The notes: generated from the letters alone by a model not told the origin. A DNA stretch of 64,000 nt from CTSOIL-112 sp049291875 (GCA_049291875.1 JBATQE010000003.1:1-64000); one strand, 5' to 3'. Shown: positions 1-8,195, numbered from the stretch's first letter. Numbers and translations are program-made.

Positions 1-44
1 GCTCTGATAAAGTCATCAGCGTCTGAATGGTTGACAAAAAAGCT

Positions 45-322
45 TTAAGGAAGTACGGAATAACTCCTACCTTCTGCGCTGTCGATGGGCGTGATGAGTA
101 ACGAGCCGTGGCGCGCAGTCTATGGTCATTCCCTAGACAAGCGTCACAACAAAGTTAATCACACTCCCATCTTCAGCCCGAAGGGTTCTGACAAAAAACA
201 CCCAGAACTTTGTTGCAGCATAGGGGCTGTCGTAGAGCGACTACGACCCCTATTCTGCGCCGCGTTCTGAATGTTTTTTGCTCAGAACGCAGACTGGTTT
301 GGGTTGTTCCGTGCTTCCTTAA
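45..322 (+). repeat. TTAA-ended structured MITE-like element, long copy 1
   Basis: This 278 bp element is bounded by near-perfect inverted ends. The left end reads TTAAGGAAGTACGGAA, and the right end is the reverse complement of TTAAGGAAGCACGGAA. A second copy lies inverted at 19710-20000. Its right half (about 185-288) folds into one long hairpin: GTTCTG at 185-190 pairs with CAGAAC at 283-288, and the tip stem TCGTAG/CTACGA lies at 230-246. The final TTAA overlaps the stop codon of greB. A 61-codon reading frame inside (85-270) is not conserved like a protein between copies, so I treat the element as non-coding. No transposase is present. It is probably mobilised in trans or is a relic; that part is inference. 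Confidence 0.8.
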
Positions 323-825
323 TCCAAGTTTTTGTAAACCACTTCAATGATTTCGATCACATCCACACCCGCTGGGGTATGCAATCGAACTTCGTCACCG
401 ACATGTTTTTTGAGTAAGGCTTTGGCTATCGGGCTCATCCAGCTCACATAGCCTTTTTGCGTGTCAATCTCATCACGCCCAACGATACTGATGGTTTCTT
501 CGGCTTGCGTCGCCTCGCGCCAATAGGTCACAGTCGCGCCGAAAAATACTTGATCCACGTGGGTTTGTGCTGCCGGATCCACCACAACTGCGCTTTCCAA
601 TGCTTTGCTGAGAAAACGAGTGCGCCGATCAATCTCGCGCAAGCGGCGTTTGCCATATAAATAATCGCCATTTTCCGAGCGATCACCATTTTTCGCCGCC
701 CACGACACGATGCTCACCACTTCGGGGCGCTCCACATCGAGTAAATGCAGCAATTCAGCCTTCAGCCGTGCATAACCGGCGGGCGTCATGTAATTTTTCA
801 CAACCGGCGGTGGGGTATTCTCCAT
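319..825 (-). CDS. greB: Transcription elongation factor GreB
   Basis: GreB enters the secondary channel of backtracked RNA polymerase and stimulates cleavage of the extruded RNA 3' end. The N-terminal coiled coil (about residues 12-82) carries the GreB-type tip NGDRSENGDY with its acidic residues, followed by KRRLREIDRRTRFL. The C-terminal FKBP-like domain begins near residue 88. The length of about 168 aa is normal for the family. It is read after dusA: the dusA stop and this start overlap as TGATG. GAGG lies at good spacing from the ATG at 825; an ATG at 828 is the alternative. The stop codon TAA is formed by the terminal TTAA of the repeat at 45-322, so the last bases of the gene may have been set by that insertion. 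Confidence 0.95.
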   Translation of the reverse strand: MENTPPPVVKNYMTPAGYARLKAELLHLLDVERPEVVSIVSWAAKNGDRSENGDYLYGKRRLREIDRRTRFLSKALESAVVVDPAAQTHVDQVFFGATVTYWREATQAEETISIVGRDEIDTQKGYVSWMSPIAKALLKKHVGDEVRLHTPAGVDVIEIIEVVYKNLD

Positions 826-1841
826 CATACAACCTCGTTGATATCCGGCATGGCGCGCGGCAGATTATCCAGCAGTAAGCGCGCATCATTTTGATTGAGC
901 CATTTGGCGTCAGACAACTGATGGCGCCAGCGACGCGCTCCCGGCACGCCATGATATAGATTGAGCCAATGTCGCGTCATGGCGCGCAAAGGCACGCCCT
1001 GCTTAATCTGCGCTTCGGCGTAGCGAACCAATTGCTCAATCACTGCATCACGTTCAATGAGGGGCGCGGCGGCGGCAGCAAACACCCGCTGATCGGCCTG
1101 CGCCAAGGCGTATGGTTCATGATAAAACCAACGCCCGACCATCACGCCGTCAACCTGCTGCAATTGTTCATCAATCGTTGCGAAATCCTGCACGCCGCCA
1201 TTCAGACTGATGTGCAACTCGGGAAAATCGCGTTTGAGTTGATGCACAATCTCATAGCGTAGCGGTGGAATCTCGCGGTTTTCCTTGGGACTAAGGCCTT
1301 TGAGCCATGCGTTGCGTGCGTGCACAATGAACACTTTGACGCCAGACTGCGCGACCGTGCCCACAAAATCGCGCACAAAGCCGTAGTCCTCGTTTTTGTC
1401 CAAGCCAATGCGGTGCTTGACCGAAACCTCAATCGGCGCTGCGTCGCGCATCGCTTTGACACAGTCGGCGACCAAAGCGGCATCGTGCATCAAACAGGCG
1501 CCGAATGAGCCGCTTTGCACCCGCTCAGACGGACAGCCGCAGTTCAAGTTGACCTCATCGTAGCCCCATTCATGCGCTATTTTGCTACAGCGTGCCAATA
1601 AATCCGGCTCCGACCCACCCAATTGCAACACCAGCGGATGCTCGCTGGCATCAAAATCCAAATGTCGGTGCGCATCTCCGTGGATGATCGCGTTGACATT
1701 GACCATCTCAGTGTACAGCAGCACATTTTTGGACAGTAGGCGGTGAAAATAGCGGCAATGCCGATCCGTCCAGTCCAACATCGGGGCAATGGATAAGCGC
1801 CGCGCCATCGCCAAAGAAGTATGAGTAACGATTTGATTCAT
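825..1841 (-). CDS. dusA: tRNA-dihydrouridine synthase A
   Basis: DusA is an FMN-dependent enzyme that reduces U20/U20a in the tRNA D-loop. The 338 aa TIM-barrel protein shows the flavin and substrate motifs SIAPMLDWTDRHCR near the N-terminus, NLNCGCPSERVQSGSFGACL (catalytic Cys about 103 in GCP), SVKHRIG, SLNGGVQD and VMVGRWFY. DusA, rather than DusB or DusC, is indicated by the DWTDRHCR and RVQSGSFGACLM blocks. The ATG at 1841 starts just beyond the fur terminator; a second ATG at 1808 is possible, and neither has a strong ribosome-binding site. greB follows with overlapping stop and start codons, so the two are probably one transcript. Confidence 0.95.
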   Translation of the reverse strand: MNQIVTHTSLAMARRLSIAPMLDWTDRHCRYFHRLLSKNVLLYTEMVNVNAIIHGDAHRHLDFDASEHPLVLQLGGSEPDLLARCSKIAHEWGYDEVNLNCGCPSERVQSGSFGACLMHDAALVADCVKAMRDAAPIEVSVKHRIGLDKNEDYGFVRDFVGTVAQSGVKVFIVHARNAWLKGLSPKENREIPPLRYEIVHQLKRDFPELHISLNGGVQDFATIDEQLQQVDGVMVGRWFYHEPYALAQADQRVFAAAAAPLIERDAVIEQLVRYAEAQIKQGVPLRAMTRHWLNLYHGVPGARRWRHQLSDAKWLNQNDARLLLDNLPRAMPDINEVV

Positions 1842-1845
1842 CCAA

Positions 1846-1876
1846 TAAAAAGAGCAGTTCGCACTGCTCCAAAAAT
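1846..1876 (-). terminator. Rho-independent terminator of fur
   Basis: The stem GAGCAGT / ACTGCTC (1852-1869) has a four-base loop and is followed on the minus strand by a TTTTTA run. It sits between the fur stop (1900) and the dusA start (1841). Confidence 0.8.
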
Positions 1877-1899
1877 AGGGTTTTGGAAAGGTTTAGCGA

Positions 1900-2331
1900 T
1901 TAACGCTTGGGTTTACTTTTGCAATCGGAGCAGATGCCGTATAGGGTCATCGAGCGTTCTTGAATCACAAAGCCATATTCGGTGGCAATTTCGTCCTGCC
2001 GCTGATAAATTTGGGTATCGTTGAACTCAACCACTTTACCGCAATTCAAACACAGCAAATGATCGTGCGGCTCGCCTTCGTTCAACTCATACAGCGCCTT
2101 GCCGGATTCAAAATTGCGGCGCACCAACAAGCCGGCTTGCTCAAATTGCGTCAGCACGCGGTAAATCGTCGCCAAACCAATGTCCATATCCTCGGACAAC
2201 AGCAAACGATACACATCCTCAGCGCTCAAATGCCGCTGCCCGGGTTTGCGATTTTGGAACAGCTCCAAAATCTTCAAACGCGGCAAAGTCACTTTCAAAC
2301 CACTGCTTTTTAATTCTTGGGATTGGTTCAT
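1900..2331 (-). CDS. fur: Ferric uptake regulator Fur
   Basis: Fur is an Fe(II)-responsive repressor of iron uptake genes. The 143 aa protein starting MNQSQELKSSGLKVTLPR has the winged-helix DNA-binding domain (recognition region SEDMDIGLATIYRVLTQFEQAGL, about 46-68). Its dimerisation and metal domain carries PHDHLLCLNCGKVVEF (H89, H91, C94, C97) and a second Cys pair at CSDC (134/137). The usual HHDH reads PHDH here, so one conserved His is Pro. The reading frame continues upstream to 2433, but homology starts at the ATG at 2331. It is divergent from bamE, as is common in betaproteobacteria. Confidence 0.95.
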   Translation of the reverse strand: MNQSQELKSSGLKVTLPRLKILELFQNRKPGQRHLSAEDVYRLLLSEDMDIGLATIYRVLTQFEQAGLLVRRNFESGKALYELNEGEPHDHLLCLNCGKVVEFNDTQIYQRQDEIATEYGFVIQERSMTLYGICSDCKSKPKR

Positions 2332-2375
2332 AGTTGATTCACATTCACAGATTAAACTTTTATTTTGTTTCGGTC

Positions 2376-2402
2376 GGTGCTCAGCACCATAGAAAATTAT
2401 GG
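2376..2402. promoter_or_regulatory. Small palindromes in the fur-bamE intergenic region
   Basis: GGTGCTCAGCACC (2376-2388) is a perfect inverted repeat, and CCATA/TATGG (2387-2402) overlaps it. Both lie in the fur leader or promoter side of the divergent region. They do not match the Fur-box consensus. They may be protein-binding sites or leader hairpins; the role is unknown. Confidence 0.3.
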
Positions 2403-2444
2403 TAATCTTACACCAAATCGATGCCATCGACATTGTAAACGATG

Positions 2445-2460
2445 CAGACCGTACGGTCTG
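2445..2460. promoter_or_regulatory. Perfect 16-bp palindrome upstream of bamE
   Basis: CAGACCGTACGGTCTG is an uninterrupted 16-bp inverted repeat, 26 bp before the bamE ATG. It could be a repressor operator or a leader-RNA hairpin. No T-run follows it, so it is not an intrinsic terminator. Confidence 0.45.
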
Positions 2461-2486
2461 TATAGAAAAACCAAAAGGATCATACG

Positions 2487-2825
2487 ATGACCAAATTTCG
2501 CCGTAGTGTTCAACAAATCGCCGTACTTGCCGCAGTGACCTTAAGCGTCACCGCCTGTGTCAATATTCCCTACCGCGCACCGGTTCAACAAGGCAATGTG
2601 ATTGAAGCGGATCGCGCACAAGCGATCGTTCCCGGCATGAGCAAAGAACAGGTGGTGAACGTCGTCGGTTCACCCGTCATGTACAACCTGTTCCACCAAG
2701 ACCGCTGGGATTATATTTACCGCCTTGATCAACGCAACAAACCGATCCAGCAAAAACGCGTCACCATCTGGTTTAGCAACGGTTCGGTTGTCAAAGTAGA
2801 ACACACTGATTTCGCCGACAAGTAA
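2487..2825 (+). CDS. bamE: Outer-membrane assembly lipoprotein BamE (SmpA/OmlA)
   Basis: BamE is the small lipoprotein of the BAM complex that inserts beta-barrel proteins into the outer membrane. The 112 aa product has a lipoprotein signal ending LSVTAC (lipidated Cys24). The BamE fold follows: IVPGMSKEQVVNVVGSP, then WDYIYRLD and KRVTIWFSNG strands. Length and motif order match the SmpA/OmlA family. AAAGGA lies upstream of the ATG. The gene is divergent from fur and precedes dapB, with a terminator between. Confidence 0.95.
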   Translation: MTKFRRSVQQIAVLAAVTLSVTACVNIPYRAPVQQGNVIEADRAQAIVPGMSKEQVVNVVGSPVMYNLFHQDRWDYIYRLDQRNKPIQQKRVTIWFSNGSVVKVEHTDFADK

Positions 2826-2844
2826 GGATTCGACGAATTCACCC

Positions 2845-2880
2845 AAGCGCGGCGTGTAGCAATATACACCGCGCTTTTGC
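2845..2880 (+). terminator. Rho-independent terminator of bamE
   Basis: AAGCGCGG-CG-TGTA pairs with TACACCGCGCTT with a small bulge and is followed by TTTT. It lies 20 bp after the bamE stop. Confidence 0.65.
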
Positions 2881-2947
2881 ATGAACACGGCACTTTTACC
2901 GTGATGCAAACATCGCACAAAACCACCTCAACTCTTATGGAACTTCT

Positions 2948-3754
2948 ATGAAATTAGTCATTACCGGCGCCTCCGGCCGCATGGGGCGCATGCTGATCGA
3001 AACCGCGCTCGCCAACCCCAACGTCACCCTGCACGGCGCAGTCGATTCGGCACAGAGTACCTTTTTGGGCAAGGACGCAGGCGAGTTTCTCGGTCAAACC
3101 ACCAGCGTGTCCATCACCGCTGATTTTGCCCAAGCGATTGTTGGCGCCGATTGCGTGATTGACTTCACCCGTCCCGAAGCAACATTGAACTATCTGCCGC
3201 AATGCGTAGCGCAAAACGTCAATTTAGTCATCGGCACCACCGGCTTTGATGCGACAGGCAAAGCACAAATTGCCGACGCCGCCCAACGCATTGGCGTGGT
3301 GTTCTCGCCCAATATGGGCATCGGCGTGAACGCCACCTTCAAAATTCTTGAATTGGCGGCAAAAATCCTCAATCAAGGCTACGACATCGAGATCATCGAA
3401 GCACACCACCGCAATAAAGTCGATGCGCCCTCCGGCACCGCGCTGAAAATGGGCGAAATCGTGGCACACGAATTGGGGCGCGACTTGGCGCAGTGCGCGA
3501 TCTATGGCCGCGAAGGCGTAACGGGTGTTCGCGATGAGCAAACCATCGGCTTTTCCACCATTCGCGGCGGTGACATCATCGGCGACCACACCGTGCTGTT
3601 TGCCGGTGCAGGCGAGCGCATCGAAATCACACACAAATCCTCTTCGCGCATAACCTACGCTACCGGCGCGATGCGTGCGGCGCTGTTTTTGGCACAACAC
3701 CGAAGCGCCGGTTTGTACGACATGCAGGACGTTTTGGGGCTAAAAAACCTCTGA
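2948..3754 (+). CDS. dapB: 4-hydroxy-tetrahydrodipicolinate reductase
   Basis: DapB performs the NAD(P)H-dependent reduction step of the diaminopimelate/lysine pathway, supplying peptidoglycan and lysine. The 268 aa enzyme shows the nucleotide-binding loop GASGRMG (7-13), DFTRPEATL, GTTGF, SPNMGIGVN, and the substrate motif EAHHRNKVDAPSGTA (151-165) with its catalytic His and Lys residues. The C-terminal RGGDIIGDHTVLFAG block is also typical. The tonB-like gene begins 16 bp downstream, so the two may be co-transcribed. Confidence 0.97.
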   Translation: MKLVITGASGRMGRMLIETALANPNVTLHGAVDSAQSTFLGKDAGEFLGQTTSVSITADFAQAIVGADCVIDFTRPEATLNYLPQCVAQNVNLVIGTTGFDATGKAQIADAAQRIGVVFSPNMGIGVNATFKILELAAKILNQGYDIEIIEAHHRNKVDAPSGTALKMGEIVAHELGRDLAQCAIYGREGVTGVRDEQTIGFSTIRGGDIIGDHTVLFAGAGERIEITHKSSSRITYATGAMRAALFLAQHRSAGLYDMQDVLGLKNL

Positions 3755-3770
3755 TCCAATACGGATTGCC

Positions 3771-4400
3771 ATGCCCAGCGCTACACCTCCGCTCAATGAT
3801 CCCGCTCAATCCACCCAGCAGACGCACACGCAGCCTGCTGCGTTCGCTACGCCAGTCACTGAGCCAACGGTCGCACCCTTTGGCACTGCACGCAAATATT
3901 TCTGGTTGTGGGTCAATGTCGCATTGCTACATGGCATCGTGGTCGCCGCATTGTGGTTTCCGCAACCGCTCCAGCTACCCTCGCGCGCAGACATCGTGAA
4001 TGCCTGGCAAGACACCAAAACCTACATCAATCGTCATTGGCTGCATCCTGAAGAATACCGTCGCCAAGCACAGGCCGAGCAATTGGCCGCACAACGACGC
4101 ATCGCCGAGCTGCCACCCGCGCTGCTCACGCGCGCCGAGCCGAAAAACCGCGTGTACCAAATCCGCTGTCCAAAAAGCGCACGCGCGGCGAAACTGAACG
4201 GCAGCGTGTTCATCGTCGCCGACATCACCGCACAAGGCACAGTGGGTAAAGCCACGATCATCGAACCGTCACCCAATGCGCAGGTCAACCAATTGATCCT
4301 GAAAAGCTTTAACCAAGCACAGTTCAAGCCGGCCATGGATGAACACCATCAACCCGCACCCGATCAAATTCATTTTAACTGGCCGTATGACTGTCGTTAA
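3771..4400 (+). CDS. TonB-like energy transducer
   Basis: TonB links the proton-driven ExbBD motor to outer-membrane receptors. The 209 aa protein has a cytoplasmic N-terminus rich in Pro and Thr, one membrane anchor (about 43-63), and a C-terminal domain (about 118-209) resembling TonB. That domain contains LNGSVFIVADITAQGTVGKATIIEPS and a final FKPAMDE segment. The long Pro-Glu/Pro-Lys periplasmic spacer of classical TonB is missing and is replaced by an Ala/Gln/Arg-rich stretch (about 95-118) that is probably helical. The position directly before exbB, exbD and btuF-like genes supports the assignment. I cannot exclude a TolA-like role. Confidence 0.7.
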   Translation: MPSATPPLNDPAQSTQQTHTQPAAFATPVTEPTVAPFGTARKYFWLWVNVALLHGIVVAALWFPQPLQLPSRADIVNAWQDTKTYINRHWLHPEEYRRQAQAEQLAAQRRIAELPPALLTRAEPKNRVYQIRCPKSARAAKLNGSVFIVADITAQGTVGKATIIEPSPNAQVNQLILKSFNQAQFKPAMDEHHQPAPDQIHFNWPYDCR

Positions 4401-4564
4401 ATAATATCGTAAAGGATTGCCGCGAAATCTAAGCCGCATCCACCGCACTCCATCAATAAGCCTTAGTTTTACAGGATACTCTGCGCAAAACTGCTAAAAT
4501 ACGCGCTTTACTGAACGGCTCCAAGCAAACGAATCCGTTTGTCCCACACACTCTACTTTTAACT

Positions 4565-5212
4565 ATGAACACCACTTTTAATCTGCAACACTTCTGGCAA
4601 CAAGGCGACGCATTCGCCCACTTCGTCGCCATCGTTTTACTCATCATGTCGATTTTGAGCTGGGGCGTGATCGCCCTACGCACCCTGATGATCCTGCGTA
4701 TGCGCAAGCTGAGCCACGCCATTGAAGCGTTTTGGAACAACATTCGCGCTGAGTCCGCTACACGTCTGGCTGCGGTCAAACAACTGGATCATGAAAACTT
4801 AGTCACGCCTCTGGCACAGGCAATGGACAGTGCCAACAGCCGTTCGGCTTTGGAACGCAAGCTCTCAGCCGCCGTACGCCAATCCGAACACACGCTGGAT
4901 CAAGGGCTGACCTTGCTCGCCACCGTCGCCTCCAGCGCACCGTTTGTCGGACTGCTGGGCACGGTTTGGGGCATTTACCGCACCTTGACCACGGTCGCAG
5001 CCGACGGGCAAATGGACATCAACGCCATCGTCGGCCCGGTTGGCGAAGCGCTGATCATGACTGCGTTTGGTCTGGCGGTGGCGCTACCTGCCTTGTTCGC
5101 CTACAACTTTTTCAGCCGCAAAAATCAAGTGCAATCCGCCGAAATCGACGCCTTTGCACACGATTTGGTCGCCGAGTTTTCAGATAGCAACGAGAGCGAC
5201 ACGCGCGCCTAA
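4565..5212 (+). CDS. exbB: MotA/TolQ/ExbB proton-channel family protein
   Basis: This is the inner-membrane motor subunit that uses the proton gradient to energise TonB. The 215 aa protein has three predicted membrane segments (about 20-40, 122-146 and 165-190). It carries the family signature ATVASSAPFVGLLGTVWGIY followed by GPVGEALIMTAFGLAVALPALFAYN. The partners tonB-like (164 bp upstream) and exbD (32 bp downstream) favour ExbB over TolQ. No TolA, TolB or Pal gene is nearby. No strong Shine-Dalgarno precedes the ATG. Confidence 0.88.
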   Translation: MNTTFNLQHFWQQGDAFAHFVAIVLLIMSILSWGVIALRTLMILRMRKLSHAIEAFWNNIRAESATRLAAVKQLDHENLVTPLAQAMDSANSRSALERKLSAAVRQSEHTLDQGLTLLATVASSAPFVGLLGTVWGIYRTLTTVAADGQMDINAIVGPVGEALIMTAFGLAVALPALFAYNFFSRKNQVQSAEIDAFAHDLVAEFSDSNESDTRA

Positions 5213-5244
5213 ACCCGCATAAACCCTTTTAAAAGGACCCGATT

Positions 5245-5661
5245 ATGGCTTTTAACACCTCAGGTTCCCGTAAAAACGCCGTGCTATCGGACATCAACAT
5301 CACCCCGATGGTGGACGTGATGCTGGTGTTACTGGTTATTTTCATCATGGCCGCACCGCTGATGACGCAATCGGTCAAAGTCAAAACCGCCAACTCCAAA
5401 GCCGCCGCCAGCCAAGCGAAAACGCCACCTGTCGTTCTGGCCGTGAATGCGCAGGGACAATACTACGTCGGCACCACGCTGGTGAAAGAAGCCGACTTGT
5501 TGCCAACGCTCAAAGCATTGGCCGAAAAAGACGCGCAAACCACCATCCTGATTCGTGCGGACAAAAACATCCCGTACGCCAAAGTCGCCCAACTGTTATT
5601 GGCCAGCCAAGGTGCGGGCTTGGAAAAAGTCAGCATCGATACGCAGGCCACGGGGCAATAA
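5245..5661 (+). CDS. exbD: ExbD/TolR-family protein
   Basis: ExbD is the second motor subunit of the TonB system. The 138 aa protein has a short cytoplasmic start and one membrane helix with the essential Asp (SDINITPMVDVMLVLLVIF, Asp24). A periplasmic domain follows, ending in DKNIPYAKVAQLLLASQGAGLEKVSI. AAAAGGA precedes the ATG at good spacing. It is followed 3 bp later by the btuF-like gene, which makes a single operon likely. Confidence 0.9.
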   Translation: MAFNTSGSRKNAVLSDINITPMVDVMLVLLVIFIMAAPLMTQSVKVKTANSKAAASQAKTPPVVLAVNAQGQYYVGTTLVKEADLLPTLKALAEKDAQTTILIRADKNIPYAKVAQLLLASQGAGLEKVSIDTQATGQ

Positions 5662-5664
5662 GCC

Positions 5665-6606
5665 ATGCGACGCCACGCGCTCGTGTCAAACCGAACTTCC
5701 TTTTGCCGTCTGCTGTGCGCACTGGCTCTGACTCTCGCGCCGTTTCATAGCACCCTGAGCGCGGCACAAACCGCATCCGACCTACTGATTGTGACTGATG
5801 ATACGGGGCAAGAGCTGCACTTGAGCCAAGCACCGCAACGTATCATTGCCCTATCGCCCTCGATCACCGAAAATCTGTTCGCCATCGGCGCAGGTAGCCG
5901 CGTGGTCGGTGTCAGCAGCTATTCCGACTATCCGCAAGAAGCCCAAAACCTGCCCATCATCAGCGATTACCAAAACATCGATTTGGAAATGATTGTCAAA
6001 CTCAAACCGGACGTGGTGGTGGCGTGGCAAGGCGGACAATCACCGGCACAATTAAACACCCTCAAACAACTGAACATCCCGATTTTTTACCAACACATCA
6101 ATACCTTAGCCGACATTCCCCTGTCATTAATGCGGCTATCGCAAATGATCGGCAATCAGCGCGAAGCCGCACCATTGATCGCACGCGCCTACGCACAGAT
6201 TCCCTTACTCGCGCAAGCCCCGCAGCCGAGCCTGAACGCATTTTACCAAGTCTGGCCACGACCACTCATGACCATCAACGGTAGCAGTTGGATTTCAGAC
6301 GCTTTGGCGCGTTGCGGCGCTCGCAATCTATTTGCCGATTTGCCTGTCACGGCGCCGACGGTCAACGTAGAAGACGTGCTCAAGCGCCAGCCCGATTTGA
6401 TTCTCAGCGCCACACCGCGCGGACAGACCGATGACAGCCTTGATTTTTGGCGCACTTGGCCCCATATTCCTGCTATTGCGCACAACGGCTTGATTTACAC
6501 CGAAGGCGATGCCATGAACCGATCGACCCTGCGCACGCTCGCCGCCAGCGAGCGGCTCTGTCGACAAATTGCCCAAGTGCGTACCACATTAGTGACAAAC
6601 AAATGA
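5665..6606 (+). CDS. Periplasmic metal-chelate/cobalamin-binding protein (BtuF-like)
   Basis: This is a helical-backbone (cluster A-II) ABC solute-binding protein. The 313 aa sequence starts with a Sec signal (cleavage near SAA, about 34). It continues with DDTGQELHLSQAPQRIIALSPSITENLFAIGAGSRVVGVSSYSDYP, the typical BtuF/FepB opening, and has the long central helix LIARAYAQIP. Likely cargo is vitamin B12 or another corrinoid, judged from similarity to BtuF; haem or siderophore is possible. No permease, ATPase or outer-membrane receptor gene is in the window. It is encoded 3 bp after exbD and overlaps the next gene by ATGA. Confidence 0.75.
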   Translation: MRRHALVSNRTSFCRLLCALALTLAPFHSTLSAAQTASDLLIVTDDTGQELHLSQAPQRIIALSPSITENLFAIGAGSRVVGVSSYSDYPQEAQNLPIISDYQNIDLEMIVKLKPDVVVAWQGGQSPAQLNTLKQLNIPIFYQHINTLADIPLSLMRLSQMIGNQREAAPLIARAYAQIPLLAQAPQPSLNAFYQVWPRPLMTINGSSWISDALARCGARNLFADLPVTAPTVNVEDVLKRQPDLILSATPRGQTDDSLDFWRTWPHIPAIAHNGLIYTEGDAMNRSTLRTLAASERLCRQIAQVRTTLVTNK

Positions 6607-7469
6607 TTACCGTAGCCACCTACAACATTCACAAAGCCCACTCGATGACGCGCGGCTGTCATCTGAATGAACTTAAAAGCGGCCTGAAAGAAATGGACGC
6701 AGACCTCATCTGTCTGCAAGAAGTGCAGGATATCAACACCAAACGCAAAAGCACCATACTCACCGAACACGGCCATTCACAAGTCGCCGCGCTGCAAGCC
6801 AACCTCTACCCGCATATTGCCTACGGCGCCAATGCGATTTACGAACACGGCCACCACGGCAATGCAATTCTGTCCAAATTTCCGATCCAACACTGGCGCA
6901 ATATTGATGTCTCCGACCACCGATTAGAGCAGCGCGGCATTCTGCACGCCACACTGGATCATCCGCTGCTGGGCGAAGTCCATGTCGTTAACTCACATTT
7001 CGGATTATTCAAAGTCAGTCGTGTGCGCCAAGCGCACGCCCTGATTCGCCATGTACGCGAAACCATACCGACACATGCCCCGCTGATTATTGCAGGCGAT
7101 TTCAACGACTGGAATCTGCATGTTCACTACCTACTGACCCGCGAATTGTTACTTCGAGACGCGATTGAAACCATCCAGCAAGGGCGACAGCCGCATGTCG
7201 ATAACGAACAAAATCGCTTGCGACGTTTGGTCAAAAACATCACCAATAGCGCGCTGGCACCCACACCGTTTGGCACGCAACAAACCCTCGGCAGAACCTT
7301 CCCGAGCATGATTCCGTGGTTCAAACTCGATCGACTGTATGTGCGCGGCTTTGAAATCGCCGAAGCACATGTCAAAATGGGCGCGGAATGGCGCAATCGC
7401 TCGGATCACGCACCGATTCAGGCCACGCTTAAACCTGCGATTATTCTACCTACACACGTTCATTCGTAG
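6603..7469 (+). CDS. Endonuclease/exonuclease/phosphatase-family protein
   Basis: This 288 aa protein has the Mg-dependent EEP hydrolase fold. Visible motifs are TVATYNIHKAHS (Asn8), ICLQEVQD (Glu40), HGNAILSKFPI, VVNSHFGLF, IIAGDFNDWN and the C-terminal SDHAPIQ catalytic block. The start ATGA overlaps the btuF-like stop, indicating translational coupling. Homologues in other proteobacteria (YbhP type) sit next to cardiolipin synthase genes, but none is here. The substrate cannot be read from sequence; a phosphodiester in nucleic acid or lipid is likely. Confidence 0.8.
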   Translation: MITVATYNIHKAHSMTRGCHLNELKSGLKEMDADLICLQEVQDINTKRKSTILTEHGHSQVAALQANLYPHIAYGANAIYEHGHHGNAILSKFPIQHWRNIDVSDHRLEQRGILHATLDHPLLGEVHVVNSHFGLFKVSRVRQAHALIRHVRETIPTHAPLIIAGDFNDWNLHVHYLLTRELLLRDAIETIQQGRQPHVDNEQNRLRRLVKNITNSALAPTPFGTQQTLGRTFPSMIPWFKLDRLYVRGFEIAEAHVKMGAEWRNRSDHAPIQATLKPAIILPTHVHS

Positions 7470-7478
7470 TTAGTAATG

Positions 7479-7511
7479 AAAAAGCCACATTCATATTGAA
7501 TGTGGCTTTTG
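7479..7511. terminator. Bidirectional terminator between convergent genes
   Basis: A perfect 13-bp inverted repeat with arms AAAGCCACATTCA and TGAATGTGGCTTT has a 3-base loop and A and T runs on both sides. It lies between the EEP gene (+) and the pilin gene (-). Confidence 0.85.
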
Positions 7512-7568
7512 AGTTGAATAGTTCCAGTGTGGTCGTCGTCAAGATAAGGCGTTATTCACAAAATATAA

Positions 7569-8087
7569 TTATTGATTATTACCGTTATTGTTACCGGCAT
7601 TCGCCGCGTTCGTGGCATTCGCGGCAATCGGTGTTACATCGCACAGGCTATCTGTACCACAACTACCTTTAACAGCCCAAGTGACACCATTGTTGCCCGA
7701 TGTTGGCGTCAGTATATAATCCGGTGCATTCGCCCCATTATTTGGGAATTCCGCCGCTACACCCGTCGCGGTGATCTCACCATCAACCACTCCCACGCTG
7801 GCCACACGCCCCTGAGCCACAGTGAACCCCATAGGAATGCCATTGCTCCCCGCATCACAATCTGTTGCTGTGTGCTCAGTCAAGCACCGTTCAACGGCGA
7901 CTTTGTAAGGAGTCGTCGCATTAATCACCTCGGTAAATCGAGCCTTATTAGAATAATTCTGCAAGCGCGGTACCGCAATGGTAGCCAAAATACCGATGAC
8001 GGCGATGACCATCAATAATTCCAACAAAGTGAAACCTGCTTGTTTAATTTGTTTGCTTTGATATTTTATATATTTGGATTGAATCAT
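7569..8087 (-). CDS. Type IV pilin-like protein (PilA/PilE type)
   Basis: This is a major-pilin or pseudopilin candidate. Residues 16-40 give the class III leader, cut after Gly18 (KQAG|FTLLELLMVIAVIGILATIAVP), with the Glu5 equivalent present. The remaining ~150 aa show ARFTEVINATTPYKVAVERC and four cysteines in two close pairs, typical of a D-region disulphide. The protein ends in an unusual low-complexity Ala/Asn tail (ANATNAANAGNNNGNNQ). No pilus assembly gene is adjacent, so it is an orphan. The gene and its ~100 bp upstream region are clearly more AT-rich than neighbours, consistent with a variable or acquired locus. Confidence 0.85.
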   Translation of the reverse strand: MIQSKYIKYQSKQIKQAGFTLLELLMVIAVIGILATIAVPRLQNYSNKARFTEVINATTPYKVAVERCLTEHTATDCDAGSNGIPMGFTVAQGRVASVGVVDGEITATGVAAEFPNNGANAPDYILTPTSGNNGVTWAVKGSCGTDSLCDVTPIAANATNAANAGNNNGNNQ

Positions 8088-8195
8088 GATAAATTTAACT
8101 CTTAATGCTAAAATTTTTAAAAATAAACACCAAACGGCGAACCGTTTCCCTTAAGGGTATTGACAATCAATTACCCTGATTTTATATCTTTCGAA

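Noticed and set aside
85..270. 61-codon reading frame inside the long repeat, with a relative in the second copy
   Set aside because: Differences between the copies are mostly amino-acid changing, the frame end is lost in copy 2, and the region is better explained as a structured repeat.
2332..2486. Fur box in the fur-bamE region
   Set aside because: No stretch close to the GATAATGATAATCATTATC-type consensus was found; only unrelated palindromes are present.
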